Positions 23,188-30,473 of a stretch of DNA of 64,000 nucleotides are shown piece after piece (the stretch's first letter is position 1; every line of letters starts with the position of its first letter). The translations under genes were made by a program, and so were the position numbers. The notes under the pieces were generated by a model, which did no database searches, was not told where the DNA came from, and saw only the letters and a program-made list of their open reading frames with translations. Origin of the DNA: Enhygromyxa salina. Its GTDB lineage: Bacteria > Myxococcota_A > Polyangia > Nannocystales > Nannocystaceae. The stretch lies in NCBI RefSeq assembly GCF_002994635.1, contig NZ_PVNL01000069.1, positions 62,001-126,000 of the forward strand, given 5' to 3'.

Positions 23188-23452
23188 GCGCAGCCGTGGG
23201 GTTGCCGGGATCGTTAGCCGTGCTCAGCACAGAGCGGCGTTGCGCCGCTCGGGCACACTCTTCCGACACTCTCCACAAGGTAGGCTGTTCGTGGTTTGCC
23301 TGGCCTCGTACGCGTCGAAGACGTCGACGTGGCTGGGCCAACCACGCAACCGTGGGTCACGTCGACGTCTTCGACGCGTACGAGGCCGCAAACCGGTGAG
23401 CCTACCGTGTCCCAAGTGGGATCGTAGCGACACGATGATCCCGCGGCTGCGC
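23188..23452 (+). ncRNA. msr-msd: Retron msr-msd unit 2
   Basis: Second unit in the same orientation. a1 GCGCAGCCGTGGG (23188-23200) pairs over 13 bp (one T-G wobble) with a2 at 23440-23452; this stem is unrelated in sequence to that of unit 1. TTAGC is at 23214-23218 (branching G 23217). The msr stems are conserved, the second being a perfect 8-bp stem (23232-23250). The msd hairpin spans 23279-23406 with a perfect 30-bp stem (23302-23331 with 23358-23387) whose sequence differs almost completely from unit 1, around a nearly conserved 26-nt loop. The predicted msDNA is about 12 nt shorter than that of unit 1. A T-run (23456-23460) follows, and the convergent DUF4276 gene stops at 23475. Confidence 0.9.
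23302..23387. repeat. Perfect 30-bp inverted repeat in msd 2
   Basis: Arm 23302-23331 is the exact reverse complement of 23358-23387, with a 26-nt loop at 23332-23357. The arm is rich in short palindromes (CGTACG, ACGCGT, GACGTC, ACGTCGACGT). It takes the place of the unrelated arm of msd 1 at the same position and with the same length. Confidence 0.95.
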
Positions 23453-23474
23453 GCCTTTTTGTCTCCTCCGCGGA

Positions 23475-24104
23475 TTACGCGGCAGGTGGATATACGGCGC
23501 CCCGCATCCCGCTGTGCGCGGCCAAGAATCGCAACGCTCGTTCGAGGCTTCCAAAACTCGGGACATCCGCCTCTCGCAGAAGGTCGAAGTCAATACACCG
23601 CGTCATCTGGAGCTGGCTGACAGTAGGCTTGTACCTGCGACCCGGTGGGAGCTGTGCCGATATCCACCCCTTTACGTCGCGCTTGGCCTCCCACGAACTC
23701 TCTGGCCACTTCACGCCATCTGGAACCCCGGCCGGCCCCATCTTCGCCATGCAAGGCAGAAACAGCACTTCGTACTCGGGCCGCAGCAGAACAAAGGCTG
23801 TGGGAAAGGGTAGATTGAGGCCCCGTAGGTTGCTCGCCATGGTCGGAGCGATGGTGGCAGGACACGCGTCATCCTCGTCACGAAGGATGAGCAAAGCTCC
23901 TGCATCAGGCTTGGTGCGAATGAACTCGGCGGCTCGCATGACACCCTGACGTTTGGGGTTCCAGTGCTGAAGGTTTATCCAGCGACGAGGGGCTGCCCAT
24001 GGTTGAAAGAGACCTACATTCTTGCTTAGCCGCGCTATTAGATTCTGCGCGGCAGCGACCTCTCCCTGACCCTCGACCAATAGGTAGCCTTTGTTGTTGG
24101 TCAT
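23475..24104 (-). CDS. DUF4276-like Toprim-fold protein
   Basis: 209 residues. The N-terminal motif LLVEGQGE (Glu11/Glu15) and the later LILRDEDD (Asp76-Asp79) are the Toprim-like acidic signatures seen in DUF4276 and related OLD/PARIS-type nuclease subunits. A metal-dependent nuclease or related activity is therefore plausible. The start overlaps the stop of the AAA ATPase gene by four bases, so the two are coupled. The gene converges on retron unit 2, with its stop 22 bases beyond a2. Its base composition is visibly less GC-rich than the neighbouring operon, which fits horizontal acquisition. That it forms a defence pair with the ATPase is inferred from the family pattern ATPase + Toprim. 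Confidence 0.75.
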   Translation of the reverse strand: MTNNKGYLLVEGQGEVAAAQNLIARLSKNVGLFQPWAAPRRWINLQHWNPKRQGVMRAAEFIRTKPDAGALLILRDEDDACPATIAPTMASNLRGLNLPFPTAFVLLRPEYEVLFLPCMAKMGPAGVPDGVKWPESSWEAKRDVKGWISAQLPPGRRYKPTVSQLQMTRCIDFDLLREADVPSFGSLERALRFLAAHSGMRGAVYPPAA

Positions 24105-25249
24105 TTGGCCTCATCTCCCTTCGGGAAGATGAACGACGTCTCTAGGTCACCAGAAAGGTAGAGATCACCCAGGGAGAGCAGTTGCATGCGGACGGGCTCT
24201 AGCTGGTCATGTGTCACCCTTTGGGCCCCTGTCATTCCATTGGACCGATTAACGACAATGAGAGAGTCATGCCCTAAGTCGACGACATCGAGTATGATCG
24301 GACTGTGGGTCGTCACCAGAATTTGAGAGAGATCACTTGCCTGGCGAAGGTAGTGGTACAGCATCGGGAGCGCGCCGGGATGAACCGTCAACTCGGGCTC
24401 TTCCACGCCGATGACGGGCAGGGTTGGAGACTGAAGCAGCGCCGTCAACAAGCCCGCGACACGGAGCGTGCCGTCCGACTGCTGCCCGGCATCGAACCAC
24501 CGTTTGCGCCCTTGGCCGATCTGCTGCTGCTTGAACTCCGCGATCAAGTATCCAGCCGCGCTGCTGACTTTCACGTCCTCGATGTCACCAGTGAGCTTCT
24601 GAAGTCCGGCCACGAGGTCCGACTTGGCCTCAGCGTCTTCCTTGATCATCTCCCTGAGCACCGACACCCAATTCTCGCCGTGTCGCGTCATTGGACGCGT
24701 AGAATCAAACTTCTGCGGTGCGCGAAGCGTGTCGGGGAAGATCGAATAGACGATCAGATCACGAAGGTAGTCGAAAATGGGGCGAAATCGCTCGTCTCCT
24801 CCCAGTGAAGTGAGCGCCAGGGCTTGCTCGTTGATTCGAGGTGCAAGCCCTGCTGGGCCGTTCCAGTTGTCTGCAGTCCGCTCGAATTTGTCGTGGTGAC
24901 CGTCGCGTGTAATATGAGCTAGCTCCGATTTGACGCGATATTCCTCGACCTTGTCGCCTGTCATCTCGAAAGAGTATCCGGCGACGAATTCTTCGGACTT
25001 GAACTCCAGCGCGATCTTGACGTTGTAAGGGTGGCCATGACTCCGACGGCGCACACTGTCGACGCCTCCGCGGTGGGTAATCGCCGCCGGGAGACCCTGG
25101 GAGACCGCGTCACGAACAAACGTCAGGACATCGAGAATGTTGGATTTCCCAGATCCATTCGGCCCGACCAAGAATGAGAGTTGGCCCAGGCTCAGCCGAA
25201 CCTCAGGGCCGAGGCTTCGGTAGTTGGAGACGGTGAGTTCGGTGATCAT
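24101..25249 (-). CDS. AAA (AAA_21/OLD-like) ATPase paired with the Toprim protein
   Basis: 382 residues. It begins with the SMC/OLD-type N-terminus MITELTVSNYRSLG, with Walker A GPNGSGKS at 29-36. A signature-like QQSDGTLRVAGLL segment and a Walker B/D-loop region (VIGVEEPELTVHPGA, then ILVTTHSPIIL) follow near residues 260-330. This is the compact ABC-ATPase head of the AAA_21/OLD class with almost no coiled-coil arm. Such ATPases commonly gate a nuclease partner; here the partner is the overlapping Toprim gene. The pair lies at the end of the retron region and has lower GC. Specific phage triggers cannot be inferred. Confidence 0.85.
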   Translation of the reverse strand: MITELTVSNYRSLGPEVRLSLGQLSFLVGPNGSGKSNILDVLTFVRDAVSQGLPAAITHRGGVDSVRRRSHGHPYNVKIALEFKSEEFVAGYSFEMTGDKVEEYRVKSELAHITRDGHHDKFERTADNWNGPAGLAPRINEQALALTSLGGDERFRPIFDYLRDLIVYSIFPDTLRAPQKFDSTRPMTRHGENWVSVLREMIKEDAEAKSDLVAGLQKLTGDIEDVKVSSAAGYLIAEFKQQQIGQGRKRWFDAGQQSDGTLRVAGLLTALLQSPTLPVIGVEEPELTVHPGALPMLYHYLRQASDLSQILVTTHSPIILDVVDLGHDSLIVVNRSNGMTGAQRVTHDQLEPVRMQLLSLGDLYLSGDLETSFIFPKGDEAK

Positions 25250-25259
25250 CGTTCCTCAG

Positions 25260-26090
25260 CTACAGTATCTCATGAGCGCGGGCCCCCGCAAAGCACCGGA
25301 GAGCGTGCCCAGTCCGATGCTCAATTCGTCGTTTTCGCGCCTCGCTCAGGACCTCGGCGAGGGACGTCGGCTTCGCGGCCCAGTGCCGTTGGTCGCGCCG
25401 CAACGGCTTCATCGTCTGTCCGGCGTACTCCAGGAAGACCCTCCGCCGCGCCGCGATCGAACCGTACGTAGTCACCACCGTCTCCGTGTAGCTGGCAAAG
25501 TCCGTCAACCTCGTGTCCGTCCAGCGCGCGCCATATGGTCGACACCAATGCTAATCGGTGGATCAGCGATGCACCCTCCGCCGCGATCATCGCGAACCCC
25601 GCCATGTTGGCAGATGTTGAAATCATAAAAGACCCGGAGCGACCTCGGAAAGTCCCATAGTCGATAACGCCTGCCGGCGAATTCGTCGTCGACGCGGTCT
25701 TTCATGAAGTCGAAGCAGTGAACGCCGTCCCAGTCCGTCTCGACGAAGGTCGTCTCGAGCGGGGAGTTCGGCTTGTTGCGCGGGTAGGCGCCGGACTTGA
25801 ACCGGCCCGTCCACGAGAGGCTCGTGGCTGAGGCGCGAGAGCGGCTGCGCCCGGACGACCACGCCCAAGCGACCACGTGAGATCGCATTCTCGAGCGCGC
25901 GCTGTAGCTCGGTTCGAGTGCTCGGGCGCCCTGGCGCAAGCAGCCCAGCCACGATGCGCGCCAGAGTAGGACCGGTGCTCGGGCTGGCCAGCGCCCGCCG
26001 GGCGATTCTGATCGCGTCACGCGACGGCAGCGAACGCTCGCCCGGTGCCGCGGGCAGCTGCGAGAGCCATCGTGTTTCCCCGCCGGGCGG
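25260..26090 (-). pseudogene. Frameshifted remnant of an unidentified gene
   Basis: No intact gene covers 25250-26195. On the minus strand, protein-like segments occur one after another in different frames. One begins SLPSRDAIRIARRALASP and continues to RTELQRALENAISRG (about 26060-25800). It is followed by YPRNKPNSPLETTFVETDWD to RLWDFPRSLRVFYDF (about 25790-25620), then MAGFAMIAAEGASLIHRLAL (about 25605-25520), then DFASYTETVVTTYGSIAARR (about 25505-25390). The natural-looking composition of each segment and the changes of frame suggest a decayed gene with at least two frameshifts. I do not recognise the family. It separates the Toprim/ATPase pair from the cytochrome gene. Confidence 0.5.
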
Positions 26091-26195
26091 TGCTCCAACA
26101 GGATAGCGTTCGGCGGCGAGCGGCGAAACCTGCGGCTAGGCTGACACGCGGAGGGTCGCATTGGATCGAGCGTGCCGCGGCGGTAGGATGCCGAC

Positions 26196-27707
26196 ATGGC
26201 ACGCTCACTCTCCATCGTCACCCTCGCCATCCTGGCCTGTGCCTGCTCCGATGTGCCGTCGTCCGAGCAAGGCGACGGGGAAACCACGAGCGACGCACCC
26301 GAGACCGGCGACGCAGCCGAGACCAGCGGCGACGGCGACGGCGACCCGGCCTCCTGCACCGGCCCCTGGGAGCTCGGCCACCCGATCGATCTCCCACCCC
26401 TCGCGTCGGGCGACCCCGAGGCCGGCTACCAGGCCCTGCTGACCAGGGACTACGTCAGCTGCGGGATCCCATGGGCCCTGTTCGGCGTCGCCGAGGGCGT
26501 GCTCGGTGTCGAAGAGCCGCTCCCCGGCCGCGAGGGCAAGAACGCGGAGGTCGGCCACGCCTGGAACGTGGTCACCAAGTCCGACGGCAGCGAGCTGGTC
26601 GTCTCGAATTGCTTGCAGTGCCATGCCGGTTACTTCAACGGCGAGCTGATCGTCGGCCTCGGCAAGGCGTCCGCCGACTTCACGACCTCGCTGAGCGACT
26701 TCGCCGAGCCGCTGCCAGACCTGCCCGAGACCAGCGAGGCCAACGCCTCCTTCAACAAGTTCAAGGCCCGCGCCGCGGCGCTCGGGCCCTACTCGGTCAT
26801 GAAGACGATCGGCGCCAACCCGGCGGTGATGTTCGCGATCGTGCTGTTGTCTCACCGCGACCCGCTCACGCTGGCCTGGAACGACGAGCCGCTCTACGAG
26901 CTGTCCGAAGAGCTGATCATTCCCGCCGATCCACCGCCGTGGTGGCGGGTCCGCAAGAAAGCCACGAACTTCGCCAATGGCATGTCGCGTGGTGACCATC
27001 GCGGGACGATGGTGCTGGCCTCGTCGCTGTGCACCGACAGCGTCGAGGAGGCCGCGCCGGTCGTCGACTACTTTGCCGACGTTCAGGCCTACCTCGCGTC
27101 GCTCGAGCCGCCGGCGTACCCGTTTGCGATCGATGAAGCCCTCGCCGAGCAGGGGCGCGAGCTGTTCGAGTGCAATTGCGCGGGCTGCCATGGCACCTAC
27201 GCCGATGATCCAAGCGCGGAGACCTTCCCCAATCTGTTGATCCCCGCCGACGTGATCGGCACCGACCAGGCCTTCGTGCAGAGCGCCAGCGAGGGCGGCT
27301 TCTACAATTACCTCGAGGAATGGTTCAACGAGTCGTTCTACGGGACGATCAGCGAGGTCGTGACCGCGGGTCCGGTGCCCGGCTACACGGCGCCGCCGCT
27401 CGACGGGATCTGGGCGACCGCGCCGTTCTTCCACAACGGCTCGGTGCCCAGCATCGAGCTGGTGCTGTCGAGCGGCGCGCGGCCCAGCGCGTGGCGGCGG
27501 GTCGACTACGACAGCACGAACTTCGACGAGGACGCGCTCGGCTGGCCGTGGGAGCCCGCGCCGGCCCAGGCCGACGCGGCCGAGAGCGAGCGCAAGTACA
27601 TCTACGACACCTCACTGTTCGGCTACGGCAACGGCGGGCACACCTTCGGGGATCACCTGACCGACACCGAGCGCGACGCGGTGCTCGAGTACCTCAAGAC
27701 CCTCTGA
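26196..27707 (+). CDS. Di-haem cytochrome c lipoprotein
   Basis: 503 residues. The signal peptide ends in the lipobox LACAC, then a short GDGDGDP linker and an exported domain. Two c-type haem sites are visible: NCLQCH (about residue 147) and CAGCH (about residue 328). The C-terminal part has the WATAPFFHNGSVPSI stretch seen in cytochrome-c peroxidase-like/DUF-type di-haem proteins, where the nearby residues may supply distal ligands. Periplasmic electron transfer or oxidase activity is likely; the partner is unknown. The MAPEG gene follows 22 bp after the stop. Confidence 0.85.
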   Translation: MARSLSIVTLAILACACSDVPSSEQGDGETTSDAPETGDAAETSGDGDGDPASCTGPWELGHPIDLPPLASGDPEAGYQALLTRDYVSCGIPWALFGVAEGVLGVEEPLPGREGKNAEVGHAWNVVTKSDGSELVVSNCLQCHAGYFNGELIVGLGKASADFTTSLSDFAEPLPDLPETSEANASFNKFKARAAALGPYSVMKTIGANPAVMFAIVLLSHRDPLTLAWNDEPLYELSEELIIPADPPPWWRVRKKATNFANGMSRGDHRGTMVLASSLCTDSVEEAAPVVDYFADVQAYLASLEPPAYPFAIDEALAEQGRELFECNCAGCHGTYADDPSAETFPNLLIPADVIGTDQAFVQSASEGGFYNYLEEWFNESFYGTISEVVTAGPVPGYTAPPLDGIWATAPFFHNGSVPSIELVLSSGARPSAWRRVDYDSTNFDEDALGWPWEPAPAQADAAESERKYIYDTSLFGYGNGGHTFGDHLTDTERDAVLEYLKTL

Positions 27708-27729
27708 CCAAGACGTGGCAAGCTGGGGC

Positions 27730-28146
27730 ATGCACAACATCCTCGCCCCGATGCTCGCGCTGATCTGCTGGACCATGGTCATGTGGGTCTGGCTGTACGC
27801 GACCCGGATCCCCGCGATCAAGGCCGCGGGACTGCAGCCGGGCGCGCTCAAGGAGAAGAAGGACCTCGACGTGCTGCCGCTCGAGGTCCGGCAGATCGCG
27901 GACAACTACAACCACTTGCACGAGCAGCCCGTGCTGTTCTACGCGCTGATGGTCTACACCCACCTCGCTGGGTTCGTCGACCCGCTCGCCGTGGTCTTGG
28001 CGTGGGCGTACGTGGGCGCGCGGGTGGTCCACAGCCTGTGGCAGGCGCTGGTCAACTTCATCCCGATCCGGTTCGCGCTGTTCGCCCTGGCCTCGCTGTT
28101 CTTGATGGTGAGCACGGTCCGCGCCGTGATCGCCACGTTGACCTGA
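27730..28146 (+). CDS. MAPEG family membrane protein
   Basis: 138 residues from the ATG at 27730 (a GTG at 27715 would add five residues). Four hydrophobic segments and the MAPEG pattern are present: 'NYNHLHEQPVLFYALM' with the conserved E/H/N patch near the second helix, and 'AWAYVGARVVHSL' near the third. Members are membrane-associated eicosanoid/glutathione-metabolism-type proteins; bacterial ones are mostly uncharacterised. It converges with the DUF4215 lipoprotein gene. Confidence 0.85.
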   Translation: MHNILAPMLALICWTMVMWVWLYATRIPAIKAAGLQPGALKEKKDLDVLPLEVRQIADNYNHLHEQPVLFYALMVYTHLAGFVDPLAVVLAWAYVGARVVHSLWQALVNFIPIRFALFALASLFLMVSTVRAVIATLT

Positions 28147-28176
28147 GCGACTGCGCCGCCCGGTTTCAACGGTCGA

Positions 28177-29367
28177 TCAGTCGGTGAAGTTGCCGAGGAT
28201 CACCCCACACCACCCAGGCGAGACCACGTCGCCCGGCACATAGAACGGATCGCAATGCCCGTCCGGGTGCGAGTCCCAGTGCCAGTGAATCGACCCATCA
28301 CCGCCGCCGCCGTTGCACTGCCCGTACTGCTGACTGTTGTACCCGCCCATGATCACACAGCACTGGCCCTCACCAAAGTGCGACTCGCAGGCTTTCTGGG
28401 CCCGGACCTGGGTGGAGTCGTTTTGGTTGTAGCAGTAGGTGACGTTCATGTTGGTGCCGTTCTCGGCCGTCAGCCCTCCGCCGTTCGGGTTGGCGCACAG
28501 TGAGGTGCAATCCGGCGCGCAGCCGTCATTGTCGATCATGTTGCCGTCGTCGCAGTCTTCGACGCCCTCGTAGACCACGCCGTCGCCACACACATTGACG
28601 CCGCACGCGGCCGTGCATGCGTCGGTGTCGACCATGTTGTTGTCGTCGCAGTCCTCGACGCCGTCTTGGATCACCCCGTCGCCGCAGACCGCGGGGGTGC
28701 AGGTGTTGAGGCACGCGTCGGTGTTGACCATGTTGCCGTCGTCGCAGATCTCGAACCCGGCTTGCAGGAACCCATCACCGCAGAACGCCAGCTGACAGGT
28801 CCCCGGGCAGTTGTCGCTGTCGTCCATGTTGCCGTCGTCGCACTGCTCGCCGGCCTGGACCACGCCGTCGCCGCAGCTGCCGAGCATGCACATGGAATTG
28901 CAGCCGTCGGTCTCGTCGTCGTTGCCGTCGTCGCACACCTCGACGTCGGTCTGCACGAACCCGTCGCCGCAGCTGGCGAGCTTGCAGCCGGTCACGCACG
29001 CGTCGGTGTTGTCGGCGTTGCCGTCGTCGCAGTCCTCGACCTGCGAATAGTGGTAGCCGTCGCCGCACTCGGCGATTGTGCACGCGGGGGTGCACGCCGC
29101 GTCGGCGCCGTTGGCCATGCCCAGATCGCACTCCTCGCCTGGATCGACGACCCCGTCTCCGCAGCTCTCTCCGCCCGTGTCGCCGTCGCCGTCGCCGTCG
29201 CCAACACCTTCGGCTCCGGTCTCGCTGTCACCGTCACCGTTGTCCATCGTCGTCGCGTTGGTGGTGAAGGTGGTGAAGCGTCCGTCATCGCCGTCCCCGG
29301 ACGGGCACGCGCTGAGCACACAGACCACTCCGACCACTCCGAACATAGGCAAACTGAGGCGTCGCAT
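28177..29367 (-). CDS. Lipoprotein with Cys-rich DUF4215-type repeats
   Basis: 396 residues. The signal peptide MRRLSLPMFGVVGVVCVLSAC ends in a lipobox, and a short GDGDGDGD linker follows. About eight tandem repeats of 30 residues then occur with the pattern 'CGDGv...G.EeCDDGN..dtDaC...C', the myxobacterial Cys-rich/DUF4215 repeat, whose Asp/Asn clusters may bind calcium. The last 100 residues form a separate Cys-containing tail with NPNGGGLTAENG and CCVIMGGYN. These are extracellular, repeat-built surface proteins; no catalytic residue pattern is visible. Confidence 0.85.
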   Translation of the reverse strand: MRRLSLPMFGVVGVVCVLSACPSGDGDDGRFTTFTTNATTMDNGDGDSETGAEGVGDGDGDGDTGGESCGDGVVDPGEECDLGMANGADAACTPACTIAECGDGYHYSQVEDCDDGNADNTDACVTGCKLASCGDGFVQTDVEVCDDGNDDETDGCNSMCMLGSCGDGVVQAGEQCDDGNMDDSDNCPGTCQLAFCGDGFLQAGFEICDDGNMVNTDACLNTCTPAVCGDGVIQDGVEDCDDNNMVDTDACTAACGVNVCGDGVVYEGVEDCDDGNMIDNDGCAPDCTSLCANPNGGGLTAENGTNMNVTYCYNQNDSTQVRAQKACESHFGEGQCCVIMGGYNSQQYGQCNGGGGDGSIHWHWDSHPDGHCDPFYVPGDVVSPGWCGVILGNFTD

Positions 29368-29467
29368 GCCGGCATGATAACCGGCAAGCGACGCCTCCCA
29401 CCAGCACGACCGCCGCCGTCCGAACGCGCGGTGACCGTGGAGGCCCGCCTCGCGGACGGGTGTTTTG

Positions 29468-29830
29468 TCAGGACTCGTTGGTGTCCATGATCACGTCAAA
29501 GCCGCCGAACATCATCCGCATGCCGTCGAAGGGCATGGGGCTGTCGCCCATCACCTGCTCCATCTCTGCCATGACCTTCGCCATTCCCGCGTCCCGAGTT
29601 GCCTTGTCAGGCCACTCGATCCATGACCAGACGACCACTTCGTCATCCGTGGCCTTGACCGCGCGATAGAAGTCCGTGACCTTGCCCTTGGGCACGTCGC
29701 TGCCCCAGCACTCGACGATGCGGGTGGCCCCATGCTTGCGAAACAGGGGCGCAGCCTGGGCGGCGTGTTCGATGTATTGGGCTTTGTTGGCGGTTGGTAC
29801 CGCTGCGAGTAATCCGTCGACGTAGCTCAT
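29468..29830 (-). CDS. DUF1428 family protein
   Basis: 120 residues that match DUF1428 along the whole length: MSYVDGLLAAVPTANKAQYI at the start, RIVECWGSDVPKGKVTDF in the middle and MPFDGMRMMFGGFDVI at the end. This is a ferredoxin-like alpha+beta-barrel fold of unknown biochemical role. Together with the VOC and ECF sigma genes upstream on the same strand it forms a cluster seen elsewhere next to SigJ-type sigma factors. Confidence 0.9.
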   Translation of the reverse strand: MSYVDGLLAAVPTANKAQYIEHAAQAAPLFRKHGATRIVECWGSDVPKGKVTDFYRAVKATDDEVVVWSWIEWPDKATRDAGMAKVMAEMEQVMGDSPMPFDGMRMMFGGFDVIMDTNES

Positions 29831-29961
29831 TGGTGTGTCCTTTGTTTAGCTGACTTGTTAGCTGAGGTTGTTGAACGGCGCGCCTGAGGGTAATTGCAGT
29901 GTCCGGCGCCTTGAAGACAGGTCCTGCAACATGACTTTGGCGATCGTAGGATCGCCCGAAT

Positions 29962-30369
29962 TCAATGCGTCTGCAGGGCCGCCGGATCCATCCACATCAC
30001 CTCCCAGTGGTGGCCGTCGGGGTCGTAGAAGCTCCAGCCATACATGAATCCGAGGTCCTGCGGGTCCATGGCGTGGGCACCACCAGCCGCGATGGCGGTT
30101 GCGACCAGCGCATCGACCTCCTCGCGGCTCTCACACGAGAGCGCCAAGAGCGACTCGGTCGACCGGCTGGTGTCGCAGAGCTCCTTCTTGGTGAAGGTCT
30201 GGAAGAACTTGCGCACGAGGAGCATCACGAACGCCTCCTCGCTGACGATCATGCACGCGGCGTTCTCGTCGGTGAAGCGAGGCTCGAACTCGAAGCCGAG
30301 CTTGCGGAAGAAGGACATGGACCGGCTGAGGTCCGAGACGGCGAGGTTGACGAAGAGCTTGCGAGCCAT
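29962..30369 (-). CDS. VOC (glyoxalase/bleomycin-resistance-like) family protein
   Basis: 135 residues from the ATG at 30369, preceded by AGGA. Longer in-frame extensions are Arg/Pro-rich and not credible. The start 'KLFVNLAVSDLSRSMSFFRK' and the end 'YDPDGHHWEVMW' are typical of one-domain VOC proteins that act as metal-dependent or ligand-binding dimers. The substrate is unknown. It sits between DUF1428 and an ECF sigma factor. Confidence 0.9.
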   Translation of the reverse strand: MARKLFVNLAVSDLSRSMSFFRKLGFEFEPRFTDENAACMIVSEEAFVMLLVRKFFQTFTKKELCDTSRSTESLLALSCESREEVDALVATAIAAGGAHAMDPQDLGFMYGWSFYDPDGHHWEVMWMDPAALQTH

Positions 30370-30473
30370 GGGAGGTCCTTTGGTTGCGTGCGGCCGGTCT
30401 TCGGCCGCGCGTTTACTGCTTGGACTCGACGGGCTCGGGGAATTCATCGGTCCCCCCCAAAAAAACTCGCAGC

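Noticed and set aside
22994..23387. Insertion-sequence inverted repeats or MITEs
   Set aside because: The inverted arms sit 26 nt apart in hairpins inside conserved msr-msd frames, with no transposase and no target duplication.
22899..23431. GGGATCGT direct repeats as target-site duplications
   Set aside because: They are internal to each unit and conserved in both copies; they belong to the unit itself.
22772..23474. A diversity-generating retroelement (TR/VR) in place of a retron
   Set aside because: The RT has NAxxH and VTG, the ncRNA has TTAGC and a1/a2, and no target gene with a variable C-terminal repeat is adjacent.
22988..23620. Open frames over the ncRNA region (for example 22988-23620 plus, 22702-22890 minus)
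   Set aside because: They cross hairpins and both units, have no ribosome site and no protein-like composition.
28595..29490. CRISPR-like or tandem array in the DUF4215 gene
   Set aside because: The repeats are in-frame coding repeats of a Cys-rich protein and lack spacers.
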